Notes: generated by a model from the sequence alone, not told the origin. A stretch of 64,000 bases of DNA from Petrolisthes cinctipes (GCA_033782935.1 JAWQEG010000477.1:992001-1056000); one strand, 5' to 3'. Numbered from the stretch's first letter, positions 1-13,596 are shown. Made by a program: numbers and translations.

Positions 1-95
1 ATCTTCAGTACCCGTTTATATCTTAAATTCAGGCTCAAAACACCCGAAAATTCAATATTTTGGGGTCCCAGAAGCAATCTTTACATGCCTACTCA

Positions 96-3000
96 GTGCT
101 AGAATATTTTCAAAATATAGGCTAAAAACATGCTAAAAATCGACATTTTAGGTGCCAAAAAATCGATATCTCAAATTCAGTACCAAAACACCCGAAAATT
201 CGATATTTAGAGTTCCCAGAAGGTATCTGTACATGCTTACTCCGTGTTAGAGTATTTTCAAAATTCAGGCCCAAAACATGCTGAAAATCGATATTTTTGG
301 TGCCCAAAGTCAATATGTGCATGTATCTTCTGTACCCGTTTATATCTCAAATTCAGGCTCAAAACACCCGAAAATTCAATATTTGGGGGTCCCAGAAGCA
401 ATCTGTACATGCCTACTCAGTGCTAGAATATTTTCAAAATATAGGCTAAAAACATGCTAAAAATCGATCTTTTAGGTGCCAAAAAGTCGATATCACAAAT
501 TCAGTCCCAAAACACCCGAAAATTCAATATTTTGGGATCCCAGAAGCAATCTGTACATGCCTACTCAGTGTTAGAGTATTTTCAAAATACAGGCCCAAAA
601 CATGCTGAAAATCGATATTTTAGATGCCCAAAGTCAATATGTGCATGTATCTTCTGTACCCGTTTATATCTCAAATTCAGGCTCAGAACACCCGAAAATT
701 CAATATTTTGGGGTCCCAGAAGCAATCTGTACATGCCTACACAGTGCTAGAATATTTTCAAAATATAGGCTAAAAACATGCTAAAAATCGACATTTTAGG
801 TGCCAAAAAATCGATATCTCAAATTCAGTCCCAAAACACCCGAAAATTCGATATTTAGAGGTCCCAGAAGGTATCTGTACATGCTTACTACGTGTTAGAG
901 TATTTTCAAAATACAGGCCAAAAACATACTGAAAATCGATCTTTTAGGTGCCCAAAAGTCGATATGTGCATGCATCTTCTGTACCCGTTTATATCTCAAA
1001 TTCTGGCCCTAAACACCCGAAAATTCGATATTTTGGGGTCCCAGAAGCGATCTGTACATGCCTACTCCGTGTTAGAGTATTTTCAAAATTCAGGCCCAAA
1101 ACATGCTGAAAATCGATATTTTTGGTGCCCAAAGTCAATATGTGCATGTATCTTCTGTACCCGTTTATATCTCAAATTAAGGCTCAAAACACCCGAAAAT
1201 TCAATATTTTGGGGTCCCAGAAGCAATCTGTACAGTGTTAGAATATTTTCAAAATATAGGCTAAAAACATGCTAAAAATCGATCTTTTAGGTGCCAAAAA
1301 GTCAATATCTCAAATTCAGTCCCAAAACACCCGAAAATTCGATATTTAGGGGTCCCAGAAGCGATCTGTACATGCCTACTCCGTGTTAGAGTATTTTCAA
1401 AATACATGCTCAAAACATACTGAAAATCGATCTTTTTGGTGCACAAAAGTCGATATGTGCATGCATCTTCAGTACCCGTTTATATCTCAAATTCAGGCTC
1501 AAAACACCCGAAAATTCAATATTTTGGGGTCCCAGAAGCAATCTGTACATGCATACTCAGTGTTAGAGTATTTTCAAAATACAGGCCCAAAACATGCTGA
1601 AAATCGATATTTTAGATGCCCAAAGTCAATATGTGCATGTATCTTCTGTACCCGTTTATATCTCAAATTCAGGCTTAAAACACCCGAAAATTCAATATTT
1701 TGGGGTCTCAGAAGCAATCTGTACATGCCTACTCAGTGCTAGAATATTTTCAAAATATAGGCTAAAAACATGCTAAAAATCGATCTTTTAGGTGCCAAAA
1801 AGTCGATATCCCAAATTCAGTCCCAAAACACCCGAAAATTCGATATTTAGGGGTCCCAGAAGCGATCTGTACATGCCTACTCCGTGTTAGAGTATTTTCA
1901 AAATACATGCTCAAAACATACTGAAAATCGATCTTTTAGATGCACAAAAGTCGATATGTGCATGCATCTCCAGTACCCGTTTATATCTCAAATTCAGGCT
2001 CAAAACACCCGAAAATTCAATATTTTGGGGTCCCAGAAGCAATCTGTACATGCCTACTCCGTGTTAGAGTATTTTCAAAATACAGGCCCAAAACATGCTG
2101 AAAATCGATATTTTAGATGCCCAAAGTCAATATGTGCATGTATTTTCTGTACCCGTTTATATCTCAAATTCAGGCTCAAAACACCCGAAAATTCAATATT
2201 TTAGGGTCCCAGAAGCAATCTGTACATGCCTACACAGTGCTAGAATATTTTCAAAATATAGGCTAAAAACATGCTAAAAATCGAAACTTTTAGGTGTCAA
2301 AAAATCGATATCACAAATTCAGTCCCAAAACACCCGAAAATTCGATATTTAGAGGTCCCAGAAGGTATCTGTACATGCCTACTCCGTGTTAGAGTATTTT
2401 CAAAATACAGGCCAAAAACATACTGAAAATCGATCTCTTAGGTGCCCAAAAGTCGATATGTGCATGCATCTTCTGTACCCGTTTATATCTCAAATTCTGG
2501 CCCTAAACACCCGAAAATTCGATATTTTGGGGTCCCAGAAGCGATCTGTACATGCCTACTCCGTGTTAGAGTATTTTCAAAATTCAGGCCCAAAACATGC
2601 TGAAAATCGATATTTTTAGTGCCCAAAGTCAATATGTGCATGTATTTTCTGCACCCGTTTATATCTCAAATTCAGGCTCAAAACACCCGAAAATTCAATA
2701 TTTTGGGGTCCCAGAAGCAATCTGTACATGCCTACTCAGTGCTAGAATATTTTCAAAATATAGGCTAAAAACATGCTAAAAATCGATCTTTTAGGTGCCA
2801 AAAAGTCGATATCTCAAATTCAGTCCCAAAACACCCGAAAATTCGATATTTAGGGGTCCCAGAAGCGATCTGTACATGCCTACTCCGTGTTAGAGTATTT
2901 TCAAAATACATGCTCAAAACATACTGAAAATCGATCTTTTAGATGCACAAAAGTCGATATGTGCATGCATCTCCAGTACCCGTTTATATCTCAAATTCAG

Positions 3001-4034
3001 GCTCAAAACACCCGAAAATTCAATATTTTGGGGTCCCAGAAGCAATCTGTACATGCCTACTCCGTGTTAGAGTATTTTCAAAATACAGGCCCAAAACATG
3101 CTGAAAATCGATATTTTAGATGCCCAAAGTCAATATGTGCATGTATTTTCTGTACCCGTTTATATCTCAAATTCAGGCTAAAAACACCCGAAAATTCAAT
3201 ATTTTGGGGTCCCAGAAGCAATCTGTACATGCCTACACAGTGCTAGAATATTTTCAAAATATAGGCTAAAAACATGCTAAAAATCGACATTTTAGGTGTC
3301 AAAAAATTGATATCTCAAATTCAGTCCCAAAACACCCGAAAATTCGATATTTAGAGGTCCCAGAAGGTATCTGTACATGCCTACTCCGTGTTAGAGTATT
3401 TTCAAAATACAGGCCAAAAACATACTGAAAATCGATCTTTTAGGTGCCCAAAAGTCGATATGCGCATGCATCTTCTGTACCCGTTTATATCTCAAATTCT
3501 GGCCCTAAACACTCGAAAATTCGATATTTTGGGGTCCCAGAAGCGATCTGTACATGCCTACTCCGTGTTAGAGTATTTTCAAAATTCAGGCCCAAAACAT
3601 GCTGAAAATCGATATTTTTGGTGCCCAAAGTCAATATGTGCATGTATCTTCTGTACCCGTTTATATCTCAAATTCAGGCTCAAAACACCCGAAAATTCAA
3701 TATTTTGGGGTCCCAAAAGCAGCCTACTCAGTGCTAGAATATTTTCAAAATACAGGCCCAAAACATGCTGAAAATCTTTTTTTTTTATGCCCAAAGTCAA
3801 TATGTGCATGTATCTTCTGTATCCGTTTATATCTCAAATTCAGGCTTAAAACACCCGAAAATTCAATATTTTGGGGTCCCAGAAGCAATCTGTACATGCC
3901 TACTCAGTGCTAGAATATTTTCAAAATATAGGCTAAAAACATGCTAAAAATCGATCTTTTAGGTGCCAAAAAGTCGATATCTCAAATTCAGTCCCAAAAC
4001 ACCCGAAAATTCGATATTTAGGGGTCCCAGAAGC
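96..4034 (+). repeat. Left block, copy 1 of a 3.9 kb segment repeated at offset 6,666 bp
   Basis: The monomer order from 96 is f-B-c-E-f-A-B(166)-c-D-E-c-D-E-f-A-B-c-D-E-f-A-B(166)-E(T10)-c. Private variants repeat 6,666 bp downstream: AGAGTTCCCAG at 211, TTTGGGGGTCCC at 382, ATCACAAATTC near 492, TTGGGATCCC at 532, TTACTACGTG at 886, GGTCTCAG at 1704, CATCTCCAG at 1967, CGAAACTTTTAGGTGTC at 2283, CGATCTCTTAGG at 2432, TGCGCATGC near 3461 and the T10 run at 3777. Scattered single differences exist, for example ATTAAGG at 1176 versus ATTCAGG in copy 2. Confidence 0.88.
3777..3786 (+). repeat. T10 homopolymer in an aberrant E monomer (copy 1)
   Basis: The normal ATCGATATTTTAGATGCCC is replaced by ATC, ten T, then ATGCCC, while the monomer stays 176 bp long. 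The monomer before it lacks 10 bp (CCCAAAAGCAGCCTAC for CCCAGAAGCAATCTGTACATGCCTAC). This makes a 667 bp A-B-E-c unit in place of a 501 bp trimer. Confidence 0.85.
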
Positions 4035-6761
4035 AATCTGTACATGCCTACTCCGTGTTAGAGTATTTTCAAAATACATGCTCAAAACATACTGAAAATC
4101 GATCTTTTAGGTGCCCAAAAGTCGATATGTGTATGCATCTTCAGTACCCGTTTATATCTCAAATTCAGGCTCAAAAAACCCGAAAATTCAATATTTTGGG
4201 GTCCCAGAAGCAATCTGTACATGCCTACTCCGTGTTAGAGTATTTTCAAAATTCAGGCCCAAAACATGCTGAAAATCGATATTTTTAGTGCCCAAAGTCA
4301 ATATGTGCATGTATTTTCTGCACCCGTTTATATCTCAAATTCAGGCTCAAAACACCCGAAAATTCAATATTTTGGGGTCCCAGAAGCAATCTGTACATGC
4401 CTACACAGTGCTAGAATATCTTCAAAATATAGGCTAAAAACATGCTAAAAATCGACATTTTAGGTGTCAAAAAATTGATATCTCAAATTCAGTCCCAAAA
4501 CACCCGAAAATTCGATATTTAGAGGTCCCAGAAGGTATCTGTACATGCCTACTCCGTGTTAGAGTATTTTCAAAATACAGGCCAAAAACATACTGAAAAT
4601 CGATCTTTTAGGTGCCCAAAAGTCGATATGCGCATGCATCTTCTGTACCCGTTTATATCTCAAATTCTGGCCCTAAACACCCGAAAATTCGATATTTTGG
4701 GGTCCCAGAAGCGATCTGTACATGCCTACTCCGTGTTAGAGTATTTTCAAAATTCAGGCCCAAAACATGCTGAAAATCGATATTTTTGGTGCCCAAAGTC
4801 AATATGTGCATGTATTTTCTGTACCCGTTTATATCTCAAATTCAGGCTCAAAACACCCGAAAATTCAATATTTTGGGGTCCCAGAAGCAATCTGTACATG
4901 CCTACTCAGTGCTAGAATATTTTCAAAATATAGGCTAAAAACATGCTAAAAATCGATCATTTAGGTGCCAAAAAGTCGATATCTCAAATTCAGTCCCAAA
5001 ACACCCGAAAATTCGATATTTAGGGGTCCCAGAAGCGATCTGTACATGCCTACTCCGTGTTAGAGTATTTTCAAAATACATGCTCAAAACATACTGAAAA
5101 TCGATCTTTTAGGTGCACAAAAGTCGATATGTGTATGCATCTTCAGTACCCGTTTATATCTCAAATTCAGGCTCAAAACACCCGAAAATTCAATATTTTG
5201 GGGTCCCAGAAGCAATCTGTACATGCCTACTCAGTGTTAGAGTATTTTCAAAATACAGGCCCAAAACATGCTGAAAATCGATATTTTAGATGCCCAAAGT
5301 CAATATGTACATGTATCTTCTGTACCCGTTTATATCTCAAATTCAGGCTCAAAACACCCGAAAATTCAATATTTTGGGGTCCCAGAAGCAATCTGTACAT
5401 GCCTACACAGTGCTAGAATATTTTCAAAATATAGGCTAAAAACATGCTAAAAATCGACATTTTTAAAATAGGTGCCAAAAAATCGATATCTCAAATTCAG
5501 TCCCAAAACACCCGAAAATTCGATATTTAGAGGTCCCAGAAGGTATCTGTACATGCTTACTCCGTGTTAGAGTATTTTCAAAATACAGGCCAAAAACATA
5601 CTGAAAATCGATCGTTTAGGTGCCCAAAAGTCGATATGTGCATGCATCTTCTGTACCCGTTTATATCTCAAATTCTGGCCCTAAACACCCGAAAATTCGA
5701 TATTTTGGGGTCCCAGAAGCGATCTGTACATGTCTACTCCGTGTTAGAGTATTTTCAAAATTCAGGCCCAAAACATGCTGAAAATCGATATTTTTGGTGC
5801 CCAAAGTCAATATGTGCATGTATCTTCTGTACCCGTTTATATCTCAAATTCAGGCTCAAAACACCCGAAAATTCAATATTTTGGGGTCCCAGAAGCAATC
5901 TGTACAGTGCTAGAATATTTTCAAAATATAGGCAAAAAACATGCTAAAAATCGATCTTTTAGGTGCCAAAAAGTCGATATGTGCATGCATCTTCTGTACC
6001 CGTTTATATCTCAAATTCTGGCCCTAAACACCCGAAAATTCGATATTTTGGGGTCCCAGAAGCGATCTGTACATGCCTACTCCGTGTTAGAGTATTTTCA
6101 AAATACATGCTCAAAACATACTGAAAATCGATCTTTTAGGTGCACAAAAGTCGATATGTGCATGCATCTTCAGTACCCGTTTATATCTCAAATTCAGGCT
6201 CAAAACACCCGAAAATTCAATATTTTGGGGTCCCAGAAACAATCTGTACATGCCTACTCAGTGCTAGAATATTTTCAAAATATAGGCTAAAAACATGCTA
6301 AAAATCGATCTTTTAGGTGCCAAAAAGTCGATATCTCAAATTCAGTACCAAAACACCCGAAAATTCGATATTTAGGGGTCCCAGAAGCGATCTGTAAATG
6401 CCTACTCCGTGTTAGAGTATTTTCAAAATACATGCTCAAAACATACTGAAAATCGATCTTTTAGGTGCACAAAAGTCGATATGTGCATGCATCTTCAGTA
6501 CCTGTTTATATCTCAAATTCAGGCTCAAAACACCCGAAAATTCAATATTTTGGGGTCCCAGAAGCAATCTGTACATGCCTACTCAGTGTTAGAGTATTTT
6601 CAAAATACAGGCCCAAAACATGCTGAAAATCGATATTTTAGATGCCCAAAATCAATATGTGCATGTATCTTCTGTACCCGTTTATATCTTAAATTCAGGT
6701 TCAAAACACCCGAAAATTCATTATTTTGGGGTAACAGAAGCAATCTGTACATGCCTACACA
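4035..6761 (+). repeat. HOR segment between the two 3.9 kb copies
   Basis: Ordinary satellite, in the order D-B-f-A-B-c-D-E-f(154)-A-B(166)-c/A chimera-D-c-D-E. The f monomer at 5,410-5,563 carries a 6 bp insertion near 5,461-5,470, read as ATTTTTAAAATAGG in place of ATTTTAGG. The trimer at 5,564 is shortened by the recurrent 10 bp deletion. A D monomer is followed directly by a short monomer at 6,261, with no E between them. The E at 6,586 has the odd changes TTCATTATTTTGGGGTAACAG near its end. Confidence 0.85.
5907..6083 (+). repeat. Chimeric monomer c/A (177 bp)
   Basis: The first part is short-type c (TATAGGCAAAAAACATGCTAA and GGTGCCAAAAAGTCGATATG). It then continues as A (TGCATGCATCTTCTGTACC and TTCTGGCCCTAAAC). 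The result has the full 177 bp length and the CCCGTTT element that c lacks. The crossover lies in the shared AGTCGATAT, exactly where the 29 bp deletion sits in c. Confidence 0.85.
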
Positions 6762-9700
6762 GTGCTAGAATATTTTCAAAATATAGGCTAAAAACATGCT
6801 AAAAATCGACATTTTAGGTGCCAAAAAATCGATATCTCAAATTCAGTCCCAAAACACCCGAAAATTCGATATTTAGAGTTCCCAGAAGGTATCTGTACAT
6901 GCTTACTCCGTGTTAGAGTATTTTCAAAATTCAGGCCCAAAACATGCTGAAAATCGATATTTTTGGTGCCCAAAGTCAATATGTGCATGTATCTTCTGTA
7001 CCCGTTTATATCTCAAATTCAGGCTCAAAACACCCGAAAATTCAATATTTGGGGGTCCCAGAAGCAATCTGTACATGCCTACTCAGTGCTAGAATATTTT
7101 CAAAATATAGGCTAAAAACATGCTAAAAATCGATCTTTTAGGTGCCAAAAAGTCGATATCACAAATTCAGTCCCAAAACACCCGAAAATTCAATATTTTG
7201 GGATCCCAGAAGCAATCTGTACATGCCTACTCAGTGTTAGAGTATTTTCAAAATACAGGCCCAAAACATGCTGAAAATCGATATTTTAGATGCCCAAAGT
7301 CAATATGTGCATGTATCTTCTGTACCCGTTTATATCTCAAATTCAGGCTCAGAACACCCGAAAATTCAATATTTTGGGGTCCCAGAAGCAATCTGTACAT
7401 GCCTACACAGTGCTAGAATATTTTCAAAATATAGGCTAAAAACATGCTAAAAATCGACATTTTAGGTGCCAAAAAATCGATATCTCAAATTCAGTCCCAA
7501 AACACCCGAAAATTCGATATTTAGAGGTCCCAGAAGGTATCTGTACATGCTTACTACGTGTTAGAGTATTTTCAAAATACAGGCCAAAAACATACTGAAA
7601 ATCGATCTTTTAGGTGCCCAAAAGTCGATATGTGCATGCATCTTCTGTACCCGTTTATATCTCAAATTCTGGCCCTAAACACCCGAAAATTCGATATTTT
7701 GGGGTACCAGAAGCGATCTGTACATGCCTACTCCGTGTTAGAGTATTTTCAAAATTCAGGCCCAAAACATGCTGAAAATCGATATTTTTGGTGCCCAAAG
7801 TCAATATGTGTATGTATCTTCTGTACTAGTTTATATCTCAAATTCAGGCTCAAAACACCCGAAAATTCAATATTTTGGGGTCCCAGAAGCAATCTGTACA
7901 GTGTTAGAATATTTTCAAAATATAGGCTAAAAACATGCTAAAAATCGATCTTTTAGGTGCCAAAAAGTCGATATCTCAAATTCAGTCCCAAAACACCCGA
8001 AAATTCGATATTTAGGGGTCCCAGAAGCGATCTGTACATGCCTACTCCGTATTAGAGTATTTTCAAAATACATGCTCAAAACATACTGAAAATCGATCTT
8101 TTTGGTGCACAAAAGTCGATATGTGCATGCATCTTCAGTACCCGTTTATATCTCAAATTCAGGCTCAAAACACCCGAAAATTCAATATTTTGGGGTCCCA
8201 GAAGCAATCTGTACATGCATACTCAGTGTTAGAGTATTTTCAAAATACAGGCCCAAAACATGCTGAAAATCGATATTTTAGATGCCCAAAGTCAATATGT
8301 GCATGTATCTTCTGTACCCGTTTATATCTCAAATTCAGGCTTAAAACACCCGAAAATTCAATATTTTGGGGTCTCAGAAGCAATCTGTACATGCCTACTC
8401 AGTGCTAGAATATTTTCAAAATATAGGCTAAAAACATGCTAAAAATCGATCTTTTAGGTGCCAAAAAGTCGATATCCCAAATTCAGTCCCAAAACACCCG
8501 AAAATTCGATATTTAGGGGTCCCAGAAGCGATCTGTACATGCCTACTCCGTGTTAGAGTATTTTCAAAATACATGCTCAAAACATACTGAAAATCGATCT
8601 TTTAGATGCACAAAAGTCGATATGTGCATGCATCTCCAGTACCCGTTTATATCTCAAATTCAGGCTCAAAACACCCGAAAATTCAATATTTTGGGGTCCC
8701 AGAAGCAATCTGTACATGCCTACTCCGTGTTAGAGTATTTTCAAAATACAGGCCCAAAACATGCTGAAAATCGATATTTTAGATGCCCAAAGTCAATATG
8801 TGCATGTATTTTCTGTACCCGTTTATATCTCAAATTCAGGCTCAAAACACCCGAAAATTCAATATTTTAGGGTCCCAGAAGCAATCTGTACATGCCTACA
8901 CAGTGCTAGAATATTTTCAAAATATAGGCTAAAAACATGCTAAAAATCGAAACTTTTAGGTGTCAAAAAATCGATATCACAAATTCAGTCCCAAAACACC
9001 CGAAAATTCGATATTTAGAGGTCCCAGAAGGTATCTGTACATGCCTACTCCGTGTTAGAGTATTTTCAAAATACAGGCCAAAAACATACTGAAAATCGAT
9101 CTCTTAGGTGCCCAAAAGTCGATATGTGCATGCATCTTCTGTACCCGTTTATATCTCAAATTCTGGCCCTAAACACCCGAAAATTCGATATTTTGGGGTC
9201 CCAGAAGCGATCTGTACATGCCTACTCCGTGTTAGAGTATTTTCAAAATTCAGGCCCAAAACATGCTGAAAATCGATATTTTTAGTGCCCAAAGTCAATA
9301 TGTGCATGTATTTTCTGCACCCGTTTATATCTCAAATTCAGGCTCAAAACACCCGAAAATTCAATATTTTGGGGTCCCAGAAGCAATCTGTACATGCCTA
9401 CTCAGTGCTAGAATATTTTCAAAATATAGGCTAAAAACATGCTAAAAATCGATCTTTTAGGTGCCAAAAAGTCGATATCTCAAATTCAGTCCCAAAACAC
9501 CCGAAAATTCGATATTTAGGGGTCCCAGAAGCGATCTGTACATGCCTACTCCGTGTTAGAGTATTTTCAAAATACATGCTCAAAACATACTGAAAATCGA
9601 TCTTTTAGATGCACAAAAGTCGATATGTGCATGCATCTCCAGTACCCGTTTATATCTCAAATTCAGGCTCAAAACACCCGAAAATTCAATATTTTGGGGT

Positions 9701-10700
9701 CCCAGAAGCAATCTGTACATGCCTACTCCGTGTTAGAGTATTTTCAAAATATAGGCCCAAAACATGCTGAAAATCGATATTTTAGATGCCCAAAGTCAAT
9801 ATGTGCATGTATTTTCTGTACACGTTTATATCTCAAATTCAGGCTAAAAACACCCGAAAATTCAATATTTTGGGGTCCCAGAAGCAATCTGTACATGCCT
9901 ACACAGTGCTAGAATATTTTCAAAATATAGGCTAAAAACATGCTAAAAATCGACATTTTAGGTGTCAAAAAATTGATATCTCAAATTCAGTCCCAAAACA
10001 CCCGAAAATTCGATATTTAGAGGTCCCAGAAGGTATCTGTACATGCCTACTCCGTGTTAGAGTATTTTCAAAATACAGGCCAAAAACATACTGAAAATCG
10101 ATCTTTTAGGTGCCCAAAAGTCGATATGCGCATGCATCTTCTGTACCCGTTTATATCTCAAATTCTGGCCCTAAACACCCGAAAATTCGATATTTTGGGG
10201 TCCCAGAAGCGATCTGTACATGCCTACTCCGTGTTAGAGTATTTTCAAAATTCAGGCCCAAAACATGCTGAAAATCGATATTTTTGGTGCCCAAAGTCAA
10301 TATGTGCATGTATCTTCTGTACCCGTTTATATCTCAAATTCAGGCTCAAAACACCCGAAAATTCAATATTTTGGGGTCCCAAAAGCAGCCTACTCAGTGC
10401 TAGAATATTTTCAAAATACAGGCCCAAAACATGCTGAAAATCTTTTTTTTTTATGCCCAAAGTCAATATGTGCATGTATCTTCTGTATCCGTTTATATCT
10501 CAAATTCAGGCTTAAAACACCCGAAAATTCAATATTTTGGGGTCCCAGAAGCAATCTGTACATGCCTACTCAGTGCTAGAATATTTTCAAAATATAGGCT
10601 AAAAACATGCTAAAAATCGATCTTTTAGGTGCCAAAAAGTCGATATCTCAAATTCAGTCCCAAAACACCCGAAAATTCGATATTTAGGGGTCCCAGAAGC
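6762..10700 (+). repeat. Left block, copy 2 of the 3.9 kb segment (offset 6,666 bp)
   Basis: It carries the same monomer order and the same private variants as the segment starting at 96. New private changes occur, such as CCGTATTAGAG at 8,047, GTACTAGTTTA at 7,824 and GGGGTACCAG at 7,701. The match fades near 10,700, where copy 1 has GAAGCAATC and this copy has GAAGCGATC. Its last third is also part of the 2,523 bp tandem duplication. Confidence 0.87.
10443..10452 (+). repeat. T10 homopolymer in an aberrant E monomer (copy 2)
   Basis: Same aberrant monomer as at 3,777, carried by the 6,666 bp offset repeat. It is a long private marker for tracing duplication history. Confidence 0.85.
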
Positions 10701-11073
10701 GATCTGTACATGCCTACTCCGTGTTAGAGTATTTTCAAAATACATGCTCAAAACATACTGAAAATCGATCTTTTAGGTGCACAAAAGTCGATATGTGTAT
10801 GCATCTTCAGTACCCGTTTATATCTCAAATTCAGGCTCAAAACACCCGAAAATTCAATATTTTGGGGTCCCAGAAGCAATCTGTACATGTCTACTCCGTG
10901 TTAGAGTATTTTCAAAATTCAGGCCCAAAACATGCTGAAAATCGATATTTTTGGTGCCCAAAGTCAATATGTGCATGTATCTTCTGTACCCGTTTATATC
11001 TCAAATTCAGGCTCAAAACACCCGAAAATTCAATATTTTGGGGTCCCAGAAGCAATCTGTACATGCCTACTTA

Positions 11074-11250
11074 GTGCTAGAATATTTTCAAAATATAGGC
11101 TAAAAACATGCTAAAAATCGATCTTTTAGGTGCCAAAAAGTCGATATGTGCATGCATCTTCAGTACCTGTTTATATCTCAAATTCAGGCTCAAAACACCC
11201 GAAAATTCAATATTTTGGGGTCCCAGAAGCAATCTGTACATGCCTACTCA
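11074..11250 (+). repeat. Chimeric monomer c/D (177 bp)
   Basis: It starts as short type c (ATAGGCTAAAAACATGCTAA and GGTGCCAAAAAGTCGATATG) and switches within GTCGATAT to a D-like body (TGCATGCATCTTCAGTACCTG). It regains the 29 bp segment. The same chimera recurs 2,523 bp downstream. Confidence 0.85.
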
Positions 11251-12965
11251 GTGTTAGAGTATTTTCAAAATACAGGCCCAAAACATGCTGAAAATCGATA
11301 TTTTAGATGCCCAAAGTCAATATGTGCATGTATCTTCTGTACCCGTTTATATCTTAAATTCAGGTTCAAAACACCCGAAAATTCAATATTTTGGGGTCCC
11401 AGAAGCAATCTGTACATGCCTACACAGTGCTAGAATATTTTCAAAATATAGGCTAAAAACATGCTAAAAATCGACATTTTAGGTGCCAAAAAATCGATAT
11501 CTCAAATTCAGTCCCAAAACACCCGAAAATTCGATATTTAGAGGTCCCAGAAGGTATCTGTACATGCCTACTCCGTGTTAGAGTATTTTCAAAATACAGG
11601 CCAAAAACATACTGAAAATCGATCTCTTAGGTGCCCAAAAGTCGATATGTGCATGCATCTTCTGTACCCGTTTATATCTCAAATTCTGGCCCTAAACACC
11701 CGAAAATTCGATATTTTGGGGTCCCAGAAGCGATCTGTACATGCCTACTCCGTGTTAGAGTATTTTCAAAATTCAGGCCCAAAACATGCTGAAAATCGAT
11801 ATTTTTAGTGCCCAAAGTCAATATGTGCATGTATTTTCTGCACCCGTTTATATCTCAAATTCAGGCTCAAAACACCCGAAAATTCAATATTTTGGGGTCC
11901 CAGAAGCAATCTGTACATGCCTACTCAGTGCTAGAATATTTTCAAAATATAGGCTAAAAACATGCTAAAAATCGATCTTTTAGGTGCCAAAAAGTCGATA
12001 TCTCAAATTCAGTCCCAAAACACCCGAAAATTCGATATTTAGGGGTCCCAGAAGCGATCTGTACATGCCTACTCCGTGTTAGAGTATTTTCAAAATACAT
12101 GCTCAAAACATACTGAAAATCGATCTTTTAGATGCACAAAAGTCGATATGTGCATGCATCTCCAGTACCCGTTTATATCTCAAATTCAGGCTCAAAACAC
12201 CCGAAAATTCAATATTTTGGGGTCCCAGAAGCAATCTGTACATGCCTACTCCGTGTTAGAGTATTTTCAAAATACAGGCCCAAAACATGCTGAAAATCGA
12301 TATTTTAGATGCCCAAAGTCAATATGTGCATGTATTTTCTGTACCCGTTTATATCTCAAATTCAGGCTAAAAACACCCGAAAATTCAATATTTTGGGGTC
12401 CCAGAAGCAATCTGTACATGCCTACACAGTGCTAGAATATTTTCAAAATATAGGCTAAAAACATGCTAAAAATCGACATTTTAGGTGTCAAAAAATTGAT
12501 ATCTCAAATTCAGTCCCAAAACACCCGAAAATTCGATATTTAGAGGTCCCAGAAGGTATCTGTACATGCCTACTCCGTGTTAGAGTATTTTCAAAATACA
12601 GGCCAAAAACATACTGAAAATCGATCTTTTAGGTGCCCAAAAGTCGATATGCGCATGCATCTTCTGTACCCGTTTATATCTCAAATTCTGGCCCTAAACA
12701 CCCGAAAATTCGATATTTTGGGGTCCCAGAAGCGATCTGTACATGCCTACTCCGTGTTAGAGTATTTTCAAAATTCAGGCCCAAAACATGCTGAAAATCG
12801 ATATTTTTGGTGCCCAAAGTCAATATGTGCATGTATCTTCTGTACCCGTTTATATCTCAAATTCAGGCTCAAAACACCCGAAAATTCAATATTTTGGGGT
12901 CCCAAAAGCAGCCTACTCAGTGCTAGAATATTTTCAAAATACAGGCCCAAAACATGCTGAAAATC

Positions 12966-12975
12966 TTTTTTTTTT
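12966..12975 (+). repeat. T10 homopolymer in an aberrant E monomer (copy 3)
   Basis: Same aberrant monomer, 2,523 bp after the second copy. All three T runs are the same length, ten bases, as read here. Confidence 0.85.
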
Positions 12976-13596
12976 ATGCCCAAAGTCAATATGTGCATGT
13001 ATCTTCTGTATCCGTTTATATCTCAAATTCAGGCTTAAAACACCCGAAAATTCAATATTTTGGGGTCCCAGAAGCAATCTGTACATGCCTACTCAGTGCT
13101 AGAATATTTTCAAAATATAGGCTAAAAACATGCTAAAAATCGATCTTTTAGGTGCCAAAAAGTCGATATCTCAAATTCAGTCCCAAAACACCCGAAAATT
13201 CGATATTTAGGGGTCCCAGAAGCGATCTGTACATGCCTACTCCGTGTTAGAGTATTTTCAAAATACATGCTCAAAACATACTGAAAATCGATCTTTTAGG
13301 TGCACAAAAGTCGATATGTGTATGCATCTTCAGTACCCGTTTATATCTCAAATTCAGGCTCAAAACACCCGAAAATTCAATATTTTGGGGTCCCAGAAGC
13401 AATCTGTACATGTCTACTCCGTGTTAGAGTATTTTCAAAATTCAGGCCCAAAACATGCTGAAAATCGATATTTTTGGTGCCCAAAGTCAATATGTGCATG
13501 TATCTTCTGTACCCGTTTATATCTCAAATTCAGGCTCAAAACACCCGAAAATTCAATATTTTGGGGTCCCAGAAGCAATCTGTACATGCCTACTTA

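Larger units (their letters stand above)
9007..11529 (+). repeat. 2,523 bp tandem duplication, copy 1
   Basis: The order is roughly A-B-c-D-E-f-A-B(166)-E(T10)-c-D-B-c/D chimera-E-f. Markers repeated at +2,523 include CGATCTCTTAGG at 9,098, ATTTTTAGTGCCC near 9,277, CATCTCCAG near 9,633, TGCGCATGC near 10,127, the T10 run at 10,443, ACATGTCTACTCC near 10,886, CCTACTTAGTGC near 11,067 and the chimera at 11,074. Confidence 0.88.

Noticed and set aside
122..322. Minus-strand frames of 60-76 codons
   Set aside because: They recur with the repeat and overlap plus-strand frames of the same kind. They are by-products of the AT-rich repeat, not genes.
3777..3786. T10 run as a transcription terminator or poly(A) insertion scar
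   Set aside because: The monomer length is unchanged and there are no target-site duplications or flanking promoter elements, so nothing supports either role.
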